Source: an uncultured Acidimicrobiaceae bacterium (GTDB taxonomy: Bacteria; Actinomycetota; Acidimicrobiia; Acidimicrobiales; UBA10347). From it: a DNA stretch of 64,000 nt. The stretch spans positions 186,001-250,000 of the forward strand of contig CAJJAG010000004.1 in assembly GCA_905182135.1 (NCBI GenBank), read 5' to 3'. A model generated the notes under the pieces. That model was not told where the DNA came from. It made no database searches and was given only the letters and a program-made list of their open reading frames with translations. The position numbers and the translations under genes were made by a program. Shown here in pieces: positions 46,803 through 56,179 of the stretch. Position 1 is the first letter of the stretch, and each line of letters starts with the position of its first letter.

Positions 46803-46842
46803 AACAACAACAACACTAACACTAACAACACGAACAACATGA
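46800..46842 (-). repeat. GTT-rich microsatellite at the ftsK 5' end
   Basis: On the minus strand the ftsK start is preceded by a run built of GTT and GTGTTA units (plus strand ACAACAACAACAAC, ACTAAC twice, ACAACACGAACAAC). It lies between the divergent starts of ftsK and a methyltransferase gene. Length changes here could alter spacing to the start codon. Confidence 0.75.
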
Positions 46843-46905
46843 CCGCGTGAGGTGCGGCGCCGCGCTATCAGCCGTTGTGGGCTTGTCCAGTAGGTTCGTA
46901 ACCAT

Positions 46906-47697
46906 ATGGATGCTGTCCCCACCCATGAAGAGCGGCTTCGCACGAACTACAGCGATATCGGTGTCGCTGTGATGCAAGCGATGTACAGCGATGACTATCT
47001 GTCAATTGGTGGCATCGACTCGACCAACGAACTCGCCAAGGTCGCTGGGATAGACGAAGCTGTTCGGGTGCTCGACATCGGTTGCGGCATAGGCGGCCCA
47101 ATGCTGCAACTTGCCGAGTCATTCGGTTGTTCGGTCACTGGGATCGACCTCGTTGAGAGCAGCGTGGACCGAGCTCGGCTTCGATCTGTAGAACGCGGTC
47201 TCCAAGAATTAGCCTCTTTCGAACAAGCCGACGCCACCACTCTGCCGTTCGGTGATGGCGCATTTGATGTGGTCTGGGGTCAGGACGCCTGGTGCCACGT
47301 CCCTAATAAGACCGCCATGCTGGTCGAGGCGAACCGAGTCTTACGTTCTGGGGGCACAATCGCGTTCACCGATTGGCTTGCTGACACCGGCATGAGTTCG
47401 ACCGAGCGCGAGAAGGCTCTTGATGCAGCGCTGTCGGCTACAGCCGCCTCGGTGGATCAGTACCTGACCATGCTCTCAGACGCCGGTTTCGTCGATATTG
47501 ACTACACCGATATTAGCCAGACGTTCGTCCGCCAATACCAATACATCTGGGCAAGCTTGCACGAGCGCCGGGGCGATCTCATATCGAGGTTCGGCGGTCG
47601 GGTCTTCGACATAATTGCCGACATCAATGGCACGATTCTGCGCGGCTTTGAAGGCGGAGCGATCGGCGGAGGACGCTTCATCGCCAGCACTGGCTGA
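46906..47697 (+). CDS. SAM-dependent methyltransferase (class I, glycine/sarcosine methyltransferase-like)
   Basis: The 263-residue protein has the AdoMet motif I VLDIGCGIGGPMLQLA (about 55-70), an acidic motif II end (VTGIDLVE) and a motif with DVVWGQDAWCHVPNK typical of Methyltransf_11 enzymes of small amines or phosphobases. The YSDDYLSIGG opening recalls sarcosine/dimethylglycine methyltransferases, but the substrate is not certain. It is divergent from ftsK, with only about 100 bp between starts. Confidence 0.82.
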   Translation: MDAVPTHEERLRTNYSDIGVAVMQAMYSDDYLSIGGIDSTNELAKVAGIDEAVRVLDIGCGIGGPMLQLAESFGCSVTGIDLVESSVDRARLRSVERGLQELASFEQADATTLPFGDGAFDVVWGQDAWCHVPNKTAMLVEANRVLRSGGTIAFTDWLADTGMSSTEREKALDAALSATAASVDQYLTMLSDAGFVDIDYTDISQTFVRQYQYIWASLHERRGDLISRFGGRVFDIIADINGTILRGFEGGAIGGGRFIASTG

Positions 47698-47862
47698 GTG
47701 GCCACAAACGTCACGATCCGAATCCGAACCTCACGCCGTCGCCTAGAGAGAACGGTCGAGATACAGAGTGATCACCCACTCGTCCTAGCGATTTTACTAG
47801 TGACGATATTGGAATTGTTGTGCTGGTCACTGGCACCACATCTGCCAGGACCATGCGCCAGT

Positions 47863-49530
47863 TCAGGTGTCGATGATGACCGGCATGATCATGGGGCGCC
47901 GTTGGCTTCGCGAATTGACGCACGTACCAGCGGCACGACGCGCCTTGCGCATTAGCGACGCTCGATCCCAGTCCTTGTTGCTGAGCTCCTTGTCGATGGC
48001 GTTACCGACCAACTTGACGATCTCAGCTTCGATCTCTTCACCATCGTCTCCGTCGAGCCAGCCTCGAGACTCGACCCAGGGGTCACACATCTGTTTGGCT
48101 TCGCCAAAGTTGACAACAGCCGTCACGGACACGAATCCTTGCTGACCAATAATGCGGCGCTGTGCGATGACGCCGCGATCTGGTCCCAGGAAGCGGCCGT
48201 TTAGCATCTGATGCGCTCCAGGGGTGACCTTTTGTCGGAGCGAGAGTCCGTCGTCAGCCAACACGACCTGATCGCCATCTTGGGCAAGCAATGTGCGGTT
48301 CTCGGCCAGACCAAGCGACTGAGCCAGTTCATTGTGCGCAACCATATGACGGTATTCACCGTGTACCGGCACGAACCATTCAGGGCGAGACACCGTGTGC
48401 AGAGTCGTCAACTCGTCTCGCTTGCCATGGCCGCTCGTATGGATTTCGACAAGCCCGCTATGTACGACCTCGGCGCCGCGCCGAATCAAATCGTTCATCA
48501 GGTTCGATACACGAGCCTCATTACCGGGGATTGGGTGTGAGCTCAAGATGATGGTGTCGCGATCACCAATCCTTATCCAGCGGCTGGTGCCTGCAGCAGC
48601 AGTGGCCAACGACGACCGCTCTTCACCCTGCGAACCAGTTGAAATAATACACACTTCGCCGGGTTCGAAATCGCCAATTTCCTCGATGTCAAAAAATGCT
48701 GCGTCAGGAATTTTGAGCAAACCTAAGGAACGGGCGAGTGCCACGTTCTTTCGCATCGATAGCCCCAGCGTGGCCAGTTTGCGCCCATCGTCGAGCGCTG
48801 CATTAACGATCTGCTGCACCCGGTGCATATGGCTAGCAAAGCATGCCGTGATAACTCGCCGGCCTTGGTTCGCACGGAAGACCTCGGCCAAGTTGGCACC
48901 CATGGTGCTCTCGCTCGCTGTGGAGCCAGGAGCATCGCTGTTCGTGCTGTCAGCTAGCAGAAGCCGAATACCCGGGTCCTCCGCCAATGCACCGATCCGA
49001 GGCAGGTTCGTGCGGCGCCCATCGATTGGGTGGGGGTCGAGTTTGAAGTCGCTGCTGTGCAGAACTAAACCCTGCGGCGTGGTGATAGCACTAATGAGAC
49101 CACCAGGAACCGAGTGGGTCACGGCAAGAAACTCAACGCTGAAAGGGCCGATTTGCACCGTCTCGTTATCGGCGACTTCGATCAACTTCGTCCGACCCAT
49201 CACGTGGCGTTCGTCGCAGCGGTACCGGACTAAACCGAGCGTGAACGCAGAGCCGTAGATCGGAAACTCAAGCCCGCGATCCAGCACATGAGCGATCGCG
49301 CCAATATGGTCCTCGTGCCCGTGTGTGACCAGGCAACCAATGATCTTGTCTTTACGCTCGAACAGGTAGTCGATGTCGGGCAGAATCGAATCCACGCCCG
49401 GTTCCTCTTCGCTCGCGAAAAGCTGACCACAGTCCAAGATCAGCAGTGCATCGTCGGTCTCGATGGCTGCGCAGTTGCGGCCAATATCGCCAAGGCCTCC
49501 GAGGAAGGTGATGGTTACCTCGTTGGTCAT
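47863..49530 (-). CDS. rnj: Ribonuclease J
   Basis: The 555-residue metallo-beta-lactamase/beta-CASP nuclease matches RNase J in length. The two-zinc motif is THGHEDHIGA (H70, H72, D74, H75). Other conserved segments are LLADSTNSD, ITACFASHMHRVQQI, and HTSGHGKRDEL with VPVHGEYRHM. It acts as 5'-3' exonuclease and endonuclease in mRNA turnover and rRNA processing. The true start is the ATG at 49530; the open frame upstream to 49731 overlaps dapA. The dapA-rnj order is conserved in actinobacteria. Confidence 0.95.
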   Translation of the reverse strand: MTNEVTITFLGGLGDIGRNCAAIETDDALLILDCGQLFASEEEPGVDSILPDIDYLFERKDKIIGCLVTHGHEDHIGAIAHVLDRGLEFPIYGSAFTLGLVRYRCDERHVMGRTKLIEVADNETVQIGPFSVEFLAVTHSVPGGLISAITTPQGLVLHSSDFKLDPHPIDGRRTNLPRIGALAEDPGIRLLLADSTNSDAPGSTASESTMGANLAEVFRANQGRRVITACFASHMHRVQQIVNAALDDGRKLATLGLSMRKNVALARSLGLLKIPDAAFFDIEEIGDFEPGEVCIISTGSQGEERSSLATAAAGTSRWIRIGDRDTIILSSHPIPGNEARVSNLMNDLIRRGAEVVHSGLVEIHTSGHGKRDELTTLHTVSRPEWFVPVHGEYRHMVAHNELAQSLGLAENRTLLAQDGDQVVLADDGLSLRQKVTPGAHQMLNGRFLGPDRGVIAQRRIIGQQGFVSVTAVVNFGEAKQMCDPWVESRGWLDGDDGEEIEAEIVKLVGNAIDKELSNKDWDRASLMRKARRAAGTCVNSRSQRRPMIMPVIIDT

Positions 49531-49543
49531 GATGTTTTCCTGA

Positions 49544-50461
49544 TCAGTTAGTGGGGAGGCTGGCTTCGATCGCCAGACCAGATCCCTCGATGATGGCGCG
49601 GGCTGCTGCTTCGAGCCCTGGCGGCTCCATATGCATCGGCGACCGTCCGGTACCCACGCTATGGCCAAGCATGCGCAACATCGCCTTGGTCGGTATCGGA
49701 TTTGGCGCATCCGGCATCGACTCGAACCCAAACGAGGGCAGCATCATCGCATTCAGCTTGCGGGCCTTGACCACATCACCCGAGGCAAATGCCGCGAACA
49801 TCTGAACATGCTCGGGGCCTGTCCAATGGGTGGCAACCCCGATCGCACCAATGGCGCCGATTGCCATGAGCGGAAGCGTCAGGCTGTCATCACCACTGTA
49901 GATCTCGAAGCCATCTGGTGCCTGTGTCAGCAGCATGGCGGTTTCGGCCGGGTCGCCTGCAGCATCCTTGATACCAACGATGTTGCTGACGTCGTGTGCC
50001 AGGGTCAGCAGGTTCTCGGTCTCGACCTTGCGGCCAGCACGCGCTGGAATGTCGTAGATAAGCGTGGGGACATCGTCACCTGCCGCGGCAACAGCGGTGA
50101 AGTGATCGACCAGAGCGGCCTGCGAGGGCCGGTTGTAATACGGCGTGACAACAAGAAGACCGTCGACGCCAGCTTGCACTGCCCGCTTGGTCAGGTCCAC
50201 AGCAGCACGGGTATTGTTGCTCCCAGTTCCGGCAATGATCGGAACATTCACAGCTTCGCGCACAGCGCGGAAGAGTTGGCCCTGCTCATCGTGGGTCAGG
50301 GTCGGCGACTCGCCGGTCGTGCCAGCCAGCACGAGGCCTTCGTGGCCTTGTGACTCAACAAGCCACGAGGCCAGGGCCTGAGCAGCATCGAGATCGAGGT
50401 CTTCGTTCTCGTCGAACGGCGTAACCATGGCCGAAAGTACTCGGCCAAAAGTGGGGTTCAT
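49544..50461 (-). CDS. dapA: 4-hydroxy-tetrahydrodipicolinate synthase
   Basis: The 305-residue TIM-barrel aldolase of lysine/diaminopimelate synthesis condenses pyruvate with aspartate semialdehyde. The Schiff-base Lys165 is in VGIKDAAGD, Tyr136 in LIYDIPARAG, and the GTTGESPTLTHDE loop is at about 47-59. The ATG overlaps the stop of the 209-residue gene upstream (ATGA). dapB lies 1.6 kb away on the same strand. Confidence 0.95.
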   Translation of the reverse strand: MNPTFGRVLSAMVTPFDENEDLDLDAAQALASWLVESQGHEGLVLAGTTGESPTLTHDEQGQLFRAVREAVNVPIIAGTGSNNTRAAVDLTKRAVQAGVDGLLVVTPYYNRPSQAALVDHFTAVAAAGDDVPTLIYDIPARAGRKVETENLLTLAHDVSNIVGIKDAAGDPAETAMLLTQAPDGFEIYSGDDSLTLPLMAIGAIGAIGVATHWTGPEHVQMFAAFASGDVVKARKLNAMMLPSFGFESMPDAPNPIPTKAMLRMLGHSVGTGRSPMHMEPPGLEAAARAIIEGSGLAIEASLPTN

Positions 50462-51087
50462 GCGTGAACTTCTTTCGCTCGGTCGAGGCCCAGGGACGCA
50501 AGTAGGTCCTCGTGTAGCTCGAACCAGATGGTGTGGTAGGACTCAATCATTGGTTTAGTGAACCACTCAATTTCACCTGACTGCACTTTGGCTAACGCTT
50601 CAGCAAAGTTCGGCCCGTAATCACCGAAACGATCGAAGAGCGCGCCTAGGTCTGCGCAGATGTGTTGCATGACCTTATTAGTATCGGCCAGGCGGTCGAT
50701 GACCGTGGTGTCGTACTCGGCATCGCCATGATCGTTCGGCACCTGGACGTCGTCGATCATTCGGACCTGCCAGTCGGTGCACAGACTCAGAAACGGTCGG
50801 TTGTGTTCGAGGAAGCGGCGATAGATGACCTCGAGCGCAGAGCGCTTGCCAGCTGCATCAAGTTGCTGGGCCAGAAGAACCTCGCCGTAAGCGCGGCCGC
50901 CCGGCATCAGCATCCAGCCTGTCATTCGCCCTTCGCGATATTTCACGCGCTCTTCAGCTGCGAGTCCGTCCAGAACCTGCTTGGCGCGACCCGGGGTGAC
51001 TCCAGAGGCCTCGGCTACAACATCAGTATCAGCAAAACTCTTCAAGCGCAGCGCATGCACCACACGCAATTCATCTCCGACGTCCAC
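50458..51087 (-). CDS. Hypothetical protein with N-terminal winged-helix region, coupled to dapA
   Basis: The 209-residue protein starts at a GTG. Residues 1-75 look like a MarR/winged-helix fold (LRLKSFADTDVVAEASGV, TPGRAKQVLDGLAAE, then a basic YREGRMTGWML wing). The rest is helical with a conserved-looking SYHTIWFELHEDLL near the C-terminus. I have no named family. The 4-bp overlap with dapA implies co-expression. It could be a local regulator or a small-molecule binding protein. Confidence 0.7.
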   Translation of the reverse strand: MDVGDELRVVHALRLKSFADTDVVAEASGVTPGRAKQVLDGLAAEERVKYREGRMTGWMLMPGGRAYGEVLLAQQLDAAGKRSALEVIYRRFLEHNRPFLSLCTDWQVRMIDDVQVPNDHGDAEYDTTVIDRLADTNKVMQHICADLGALFDRFGDYGPNFAEALAKVQSGEIEWFTKPMIESYHTIWFELHEDLLASLGLDRAKEVHA

Positions 51088-51235
51088 AGCGTTGGATGCT
51101 ATCGCCGCTGCTCCCCCACCTCTATTTCTTTATGCATTACCGACTCCCAGTCGGATCTGTGAACTAACCCGCCGAAGTCGATATGGCCACACCAGAAGGG
51201 TGCCAGGCGGTTTGCCCCGAGAACTGCGACGTGGA

Positions 51236-52030
51236 CTAATCCCACTCAGGGGCCGAGTTAGCCTTGCCTTGGGCGACACGACGCAGGATGAGTGGATAGC
51301 CACCAAGAGCGATGATCGAGAAGACGAACCATTGCACTGCGTAACTGATGTGAGGACCTGCGTCGAGCGGAGGCAGTTCGAGCGGAGTAGGAAGTGTGTC
51401 AGCGGCGACCGTTGCTGGGTCGATACGTATGAGAACCGGCGACATTTCGTAGTCAACCTGCTGTGCGAGCCTGGCCACATCTGGGCGTCCTAATGCACCC
51501 AGGCGCCCCTCTTCAGGGTCGGCCACTTGGAAGCCTTCGGCGGTACGAGCTGGTTGGATCGTTCCAACCACCTGAATACGTCCCGTCGGCGCTTCAGTCC
51601 CAGGGCGGGGTTTATCGGCATCGAAGAAGCGAGGGATCCAACCACGATTAACTGCGACAGCCCAGCCATAATCGGTGACGAACGGGGTGACCACCCACCA
51701 TCCGGGCGACCCCTCGAAAGTGCGGTTCCGGATGAGCACTTCATCCTCAGGGCGGTACTTCCCTGTGACGGTAACCCGCAGGAACTGCTCGGTCTCGCCG
51801 ATCAGCGAATCGGAACCTGGGGGCGCTACCGACGCGAGCGGTACAGGACCCTGTTGGACCCGAGCAGCGATTAGTTCGTTTCGGTCCGCCCGTTCACCAT
51901 GACGGTTCACCTGCCAAATACCAGCGGTCAACATGGCCAACACAAGCGAGATGACAAGTACATGGGAGATAACCCATTTAGATCTTCGAACGAAGCTGTA
52001 GTCGGGACCTTGCTCGACCAAAGAAGTCAC
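51236..52030 (-). CDS. SURF1 family protein (cytochrome c oxidase assembly)
   Basis: The 264-residue protein has the SURF1 layout: a membrane helix at about 20-40 (HVLVISLVLAMLTAGIWQ), a central extracytoplasmic domain with GKYRPEDEVLIRNRT, GWWVVTPF and VAVNRGWIP, and a second helix near the C-terminus (about 228-250) after PHISYAVQWFVFS. SURF1 helps haem a3 insertion in terminal oxidase. It starts at a GTG. No cox genes are in the window. Confidence 0.9.
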   Translation of the reverse strand: MTSLVEQGPDYSFVRRSKWVISHVLVISLVLAMLTAGIWQVNRHGERADRNELIAARVQQGPVPLASVAPPGSDSLIGETEQFLRVTVTGKYRPEDEVLIRNRTFEGSPGWWVVTPFVTDYGWAVAVNRGWIPRFFDADKPRPGTEAPTGRIQVVGTIQPARTAEGFQVADPEEGRLGALGRPDVARLAQQVDYEMSPVLIRIDPATVAADTLPTPLELPPLDAGPHISYAVQWFVFSIIALGGYPLILRRVAQGKANSAPEWD

Positions 52031-52046
52031 CCCCTTACACTACGGT

Positions 52047-52823
52047 TCAGATGTCCAGGATGGCATCAAGACCAATAGTGACACCCGCCTGGTCGCCGAC
52101 ACGCTTGCATCCCAGCACCACGCCTGGCATAAAAGACGAACGGTCGTAGCTGTCTTGGCGAATGGTCAGGCTCTGGCCGAGTGCGCCCAGAATCACTTCT
52201 TGATGCGCAACCATCCCGCGCATGCGCACGGAGTGGACGCGGATACCCGCTGGGCCTTTACCACCGCGGGCACCTGGGTATACCTCGTGTTCAGTTGGGT
52301 CTGGCGCCCACTCCGTAGACACAGCTGCCATGCGCTCAGCAGTGGCGACTGCTGTACCTGATGGTGCGTCAATCTTCTTGTCGTGATGCAGTTCGATCAC
52401 TTCGCCGGTGTCAAAGAATGGCGCCGCCATCTCAGCAAAACGCATCATCAACACTGCACTGATCGCAAAGTTCGCGGCGATAAGCAGATTGCTCGACGTG
52501 AAAGCAGCCTCAAAGGACACCATGTCATCATCGGTACACCCAGTGGTACCCACAACAGCATGAATGCCCGCGGCGGCGACACGAGGAAGGTTCTGCCGCG
52601 TTGCTTCAGCGACAGTGAAGTCGACGACGACGTCGGGCCCTTCAGCTAGGAAAGCATCGAGATCAACCTGGATCGCTATCCCCTGCGCTGTGATTGCACC
52701 GGCTCCGTTCGGATCGAACGCTGCAAACAGCGTCAGCGCAGGATCGGCCTCCACAGCAGCACACACCGACTTACCCATTCGGCCCGCAGCCCCAAGGACA
52801 CCAACCTTGATCATCTCGTTCAT
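52047..52823 (-). CDS. dapB: 4-hydroxy-tetrahydrodipicolinate reductase
   Basis: The 258-residue lysine-pathway reductase has the cofactor motif VGVLGAAGRMG (7-17), VVDFTVAEATRQN, GTTGCTDDD, the catalytic ELHHDKKIDAPSGTA with His and Lys, and a C-terminal IRVHSVRMRGMVAHQEVILG. It acts on the product of DapA. It lies 16 bp upstream of the SURF1 gene on the same strand. Confidence 0.96.
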   Translation of the reverse strand: MNEMIKVGVLGAAGRMGKSVCAAVEADPALTLFAAFDPNGAGAITAQGIAIQVDLDAFLAEGPDVVVDFTVAEATRQNLPRVAAAGIHAVVGTTGCTDDDMVSFEAAFTSSNLLIAANFAISAVLMMRFAEMAAPFFDTGEVIELHHDKKIDAPSGTAVATAERMAAVSTEWAPDPTEHEVYPGARGGKGPAGIRVHSVRMRGMVAHQEVILGALGQSLTIRQDSYDRSSFMPGVVLGCKRVGDQAGVTIGLDAILDI

Positions 52824-52904
52824 GTCACCAGTTAACCCCGCCTACGGCTACCCACGGCGCAAATTACGTGCCTGGTGCGAGAAATATGCGCATCACGAAT
52901 GCTA

Positions 52905-52965
52905 TTTGCGTCGAAAACGGGGAGAGCCGCCCGGTTGGCCGAAGCCAAGCCCGACGGCTCTCCCA
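52905..52965 (-). terminator. Rho-independent terminator of pnp with UUCG loop
   Basis: On the minus strand an exact 10-bp outer stem (GGGAGAGCCG against 52955-52964 and 52920-52929) encloses an inner stem TTGGC/GCCAA with a TTCG loop (52935-52948). GTTTTC follows directly. It sits about 90 bp after the pnp stop and before dapB. Confidence 0.85.
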
Positions 52966-53054
52966 TGTTGAACTAGCTACTCGATGAACTCGCTCGACTG
53001 TCGAGGCTTTAGCTCAGACAGGTTTGCGATCGCCGCGAGCGCTCTGGACTGTCT

Positions 53055-55541
53055 TTAGTCCTTGTAACGATCAGACTGCTCGGCATCGAATGCCTCGTTG
53101 AACGATACGACTTCGACGTCGCCAGCGGCTTTTTTCGGGCGATCTCCACGGCCGCCACCGCTGTCGCGGTCACGACCACCACGCTCGCTGCGGCCACCAC
53201 CGCTGTCACGGTCACGACCACCACGGCTACCGCGATCACGGCCACCACCGCTGTCACGGTCACGACCACCACCGCTGTCACGGTCACGACCACCACCGCT
53301 GTCACGGTCACGGCTACGACCACCACGGTCGCCGCTGCCATTGTCGCTGGAGTCTTTGTCGTCGCCGCCGCCTTGGAGTTCATCAGCGAACTCGGCAGGC
53401 ATAAGGCTGATCTTGCCATTGGGGTCAATGTCTTCGACGATGACCTCGATAGTGTCGCCCAAGCTGAGCTCATCTTCGACCTTGTCAATACGACGCTTGC
53501 CGCCGATTTTGGAGATGTGGACCAGTCCGTCGCGGCCGGGCATGATGTTCACGAATGCACCGAAGTTAGTGATATTCACGACCCGACCCTGATAGGTCTC
53601 GCCCATTTCTGGGGTTGGCGGATCGAGGATCAGCTTCACTTGGCGTTCTGCTTCAGCGACCGCATTGCGATCAGCAGAAGCAATCGACACCACGCCGACC
53701 ATGCCGTCGTCGTCGACAGAGATGTCGGCGCCGGTCTCGGCCTGCATAGCGTTAATGACCTTGCCCTTAGGGCCAATGATCTCGCCGATCTTGTCGATCG
53801 GGATCTCAAAGCTAACGATCTGCGGAGCGTTCTCGTTGACCTCAGCGCGAGGTTCAGCGATTGCTTCGGCCATATTGGCCAACACCTGCAGGCGAGCTTC
53901 GAGTGCCTGCTGAAGTGCAGCGGCCAGAACGTCGGCTGGGATGCCGTCGATCTTGGTGTCCATCTGCAGCGCCGTAACGAAGTCCGAGGTACCACAGACT
54001 TTAAAGTCCATGTCGCCCATCGCGTCTTCAGCACCGAGGATGTCGGTGATTGGAATGTACTGGTCACCTTCATGGATCAAGCCCATGGCGATACCAGCGA
54101 CTGGGGCAGCGATTGGAACACCAGCGTCCATCAGCGACAGCGATGAGCCACAGACCGAAGCCATTGAGCTCGAACCGTTCGAAGCCATCACTTCGGACAC
54201 CAAACGATAGGTGTACGGGAACTCTTCGAAGTCAGGGATGACCGGGACCAATGCACGCTCAGCGAGCGCACCGTGGCCTATCTCGCGGCGCTTGGGGCCA
54301 CGCATGAAGCCCGTCTCACCGGTGCAGTAAGGAGGGAAGTTGTAGTGGTGCATGTAGCGCTTGCGATTGACCGGGTCGATGCCGTCAATCATCTGGTCCA
54401 TACGTCCAGTACCCAGTGTGGTCACATTAAGCACCTGCGTGTCGCCACGCTGGAACAAGCCGGAACCGTGAGCGGTAGAAACAACGCCAATCTCGGACGT
54501 GAGTTCGCGAAGGTCAGCTGGGCCACGGCCATCCATACGGATGCCCTCGTTCAAGATGCGATCACGCACAACCTTCTTGGTTAGCTTGCGCAATGCCCCA
54601 CTGACGAGATCGCCATCATGATCGGCGAGCTCTTCGCGGACAGCGGCCTTGACCGCTCCCTCAGAAATTTGACGCTCCATCTTGTCTGCGATGGTCATTG
54701 ACTCTTTGACACGGTCGGTAGCGATGGCAGCAACTGCTTCATAGACCTCGTCGGTCGTCTCGGCGGTTACGGAGTACTCCATCTTTGGCTTTGCACCAAA
54801 CGCCTTGACGAGCTCGTGCTGCAACTCAATTGCCTGACGAATCCAGGCCTTTGAGGCTTCGAGGCCTTCGCTCAACACGACCTCGTTGACCTTGGGTGCA
54901 CCGGCTTCGTACTTCTGGATCGAACCAGCAACGCCGCCGGCTTCGACCATGGAGATTGCAATGTCGCCGGTGCTGGTCTCTCGACCGGCAACAACGATTT
55001 CGAAGGTGCCTGCTTGGCCCTCTTCGTACGTCGGGAATGGAATCCATTCGCCGTCGGTCGAGTAACCCAGGCGCACAGCGCCGAGAGGGCCGTCGAACGG
55101 GATGTCGCTGAGCATCAGCGCAGCAGATGCCGCGTTGAGTGCAAGCACGTCGTACTGATTCTCTTGGTCCGCAGCCATCACGGTTGCGATGACGTGAACC
55201 TCGTTGCGGAACCCGTCAGGGAAGTTTGGACGCAGTGGGCGGTCCATCAAACGGCAAACCAAGATGGCTTGCTCGCTGGCGCGACCCTCACGACGGAAGA
55301 ACGAGCCAGGGATCTTGCCCGCGGCATACATGCGCTCTTCGACATCGACTGTCAGAGGGAAGAATGAAGCATTCTCTCGTGCCTGCTTTGCACCGGTAGC
55401 GGTTACGAGCACCTGGGTACGACCCATAGATGCAATCACTGCGCCGCCGGCGAGCCTGGCCATGCGGCCAGCTTCGAGTGTGAAGAGTTTGTCTTCAGCA
55501 CCCTGTATTGATGTCGAAACGCTCTTCGTTTCTGTGGTCAT
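53055..55541 (-). CDS. pnp: Polyribonucleotide nucleotidyltransferase (PNPase) with RG/DS-rich tail
   Basis: The 828-residue protein has two RNase PH domains, a KH domain (IPIDKIGEIIGPKGKVIN) and an S1 domain (GETYQGRVVNITNFGAFVNIMPGRDGLVH). The C-terminal tail of about 85 residues is low-complexity, with repeated RDRDSGGG units, then a short conserved-looking end. PNPase degrades RNA 3'-5' with phosphate. AGGAG precedes the ATG at 55541 by 6 nt; a start at 55556 is possible. It lies downstream of rpsO on the same strand. Confidence 0.96.
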   Translation of the reverse strand: MTTETKSVSTSIQGAEDKLFTLEAGRMARLAGGAVIASMGRTQVLVTATGAKQARENASFFPLTVDVEERMYAAGKIPGSFFRREGRASEQAILVCRLMDRPLRPNFPDGFRNEVHVIATVMAADQENQYDVLALNAASAALMLSDIPFDGPLGAVRLGYSTDGEWIPFPTYEEGQAGTFEIVVAGRETSTGDIAISMVEAGGVAGSIQKYEAGAPKVNEVVLSEGLEASKAWIRQAIELQHELVKAFGAKPKMEYSVTAETTDEVYEAVAAIATDRVKESMTIADKMERQISEGAVKAAVREELADHDGDLVSGALRKLTKKVVRDRILNEGIRMDGRGPADLRELTSEIGVVSTAHGSGLFQRGDTQVLNVTTLGTGRMDQMIDGIDPVNRKRYMHHYNFPPYCTGETGFMRGPKRREIGHGALAERALVPVIPDFEEFPYTYRLVSEVMASNGSSSMASVCGSSLSLMDAGVPIAAPVAGIAMGLIHEGDQYIPITDILGAEDAMGDMDFKVCGTSDFVTALQMDTKIDGIPADVLAAALQQALEARLQVLANMAEAIAEPRAEVNENAPQIVSFEIPIDKIGEIIGPKGKVINAMQAETGADISVDDDGMVGVVSIASADRNAVAEAERQVKLILDPPTPEMGETYQGRVVNITNFGAFVNIMPGRDGLVHISKIGGKRRIDKVEDELSLGDTIEVIVEDIDPNGKISLMPAEFADELQGGGDDKDSSDNGSGDRGGRSRDRDSGGGRDRDSGGGRDRDSGGGRDRGSRGGRDRDSGGGRSERGGRDRDSGGGRGDRPKKAAGDVEVVSFNEAFDAEQSDRYKD
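53152..53335 (-). repeat. 24-bp tandem repeats coding the PNPase tail
   Basis: Near-exact 24-bp units begin at 53242, 53266 and 53290. Diverged copies extend to both sides (about 53152-53335). Each unit codes for RDRDSGGG-like octapeptides, so length changes keep the frame. Confidence 0.85.
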
Positions 55542-55627
55542 ACTTTTCTCCTGCATGACCGCGGCGCCAATTGTCTCGTCGAGACATGTTCTCAGTAGAA
55601 CGCGGCGGGCGGCCGTTAGTTAAAGGG

Positions 55628-55648
55628 TGACACTCACCTTGAGTGTCA
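55628..55648 (-). promoter_or_regulatory. Perfect hairpin in the rpsO-pnp intergenic RNA
   Basis: A 9-bp exact inverted repeat with a 3-nt loop (TGACACTCA at 55628-55636, TGAGTGTCA at 55640-55648) lies about 87 bp upstream of pnp and 250 bp after rpsO. There is no U-tract. In E. coli the rpsO-pnp intergenic hairpin is an RNase III processing site; a similar processing or autoregulatory role is plausible. The rest of this 356-bp gap (55542-55897) holds no gene. Confidence 0.55.
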
Positions 55649-55897
55649 TGCCAAAGCCAGTGACCAGTCGACGGTCTCCCTCGTAATCAGAACTTCGCTG
55701 CGCTCGGGTTCCTCTGCGTGTTGACTGCAGAACCCTTTGCATACGAGCCTCGGAGGGAAATCCTCGACTGTCCACCGGCTAGGTGGCTTCGGTAATCATT
55801 ACCTATGACGCCACCCCAAGGTGGGATCACGTCAAACGATAGTGATGGGATGGTGGCGAACCCTATGGCTCGGCCGCATTTGTCATTGAACGACCTG

Positions 55898-56179
55898 TTA
55901 GCGACGCAGTCCAAGTTCACCGATGATGGAGCGGTAACGCTCAACATCGATACCCGAGAGATAATCGAGCAAACGGCGGCGACGCCCAACAAGCATCAGC
56001 AAGCCGCGACGGCTGTGGTGATCCTTCTTGTGGGTCTGCAGGTGCTCCGTAAGGTGCGTGATGCGATCAGTCAGCAGTGCGATTTGGACCTCGGGTGAAC
56101 CGGTGTCGCCTTCGCCACGTGCATGCTTCGTGATCGTTGCATCTTTAGGGGGCAAATTTGCAGCAGCTTTTGCAGCCAT
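55898..56179 (-). CDS. rpsO: 30S ribosomal protein S15
   Basis: The 93-residue protein is S15 with a few extra N-terminal residues. [35 protein letters not shown], and [12 protein letters not shown] are diagnostic. GAGAG lies upstream of the ATG. It is followed by pnp, the common order, although the gap is longer than usual. Confidence 0.97.
   Translation of the reverse strand: MAAKAAANLPPKDATITKHARGEGDTGSPEVQIALLTDRITHLTEHLQTHKKDHHSRRGLLMLVGRRRRLLDYLSGIDVERYRSIIGELGLRR

Noticed and set aside
53152-53335. Regular 24-bp repeats considered as a CRISPR array
   Set aside because: Units are directly adjacent without spacers and encode the in-frame PNPase tail.
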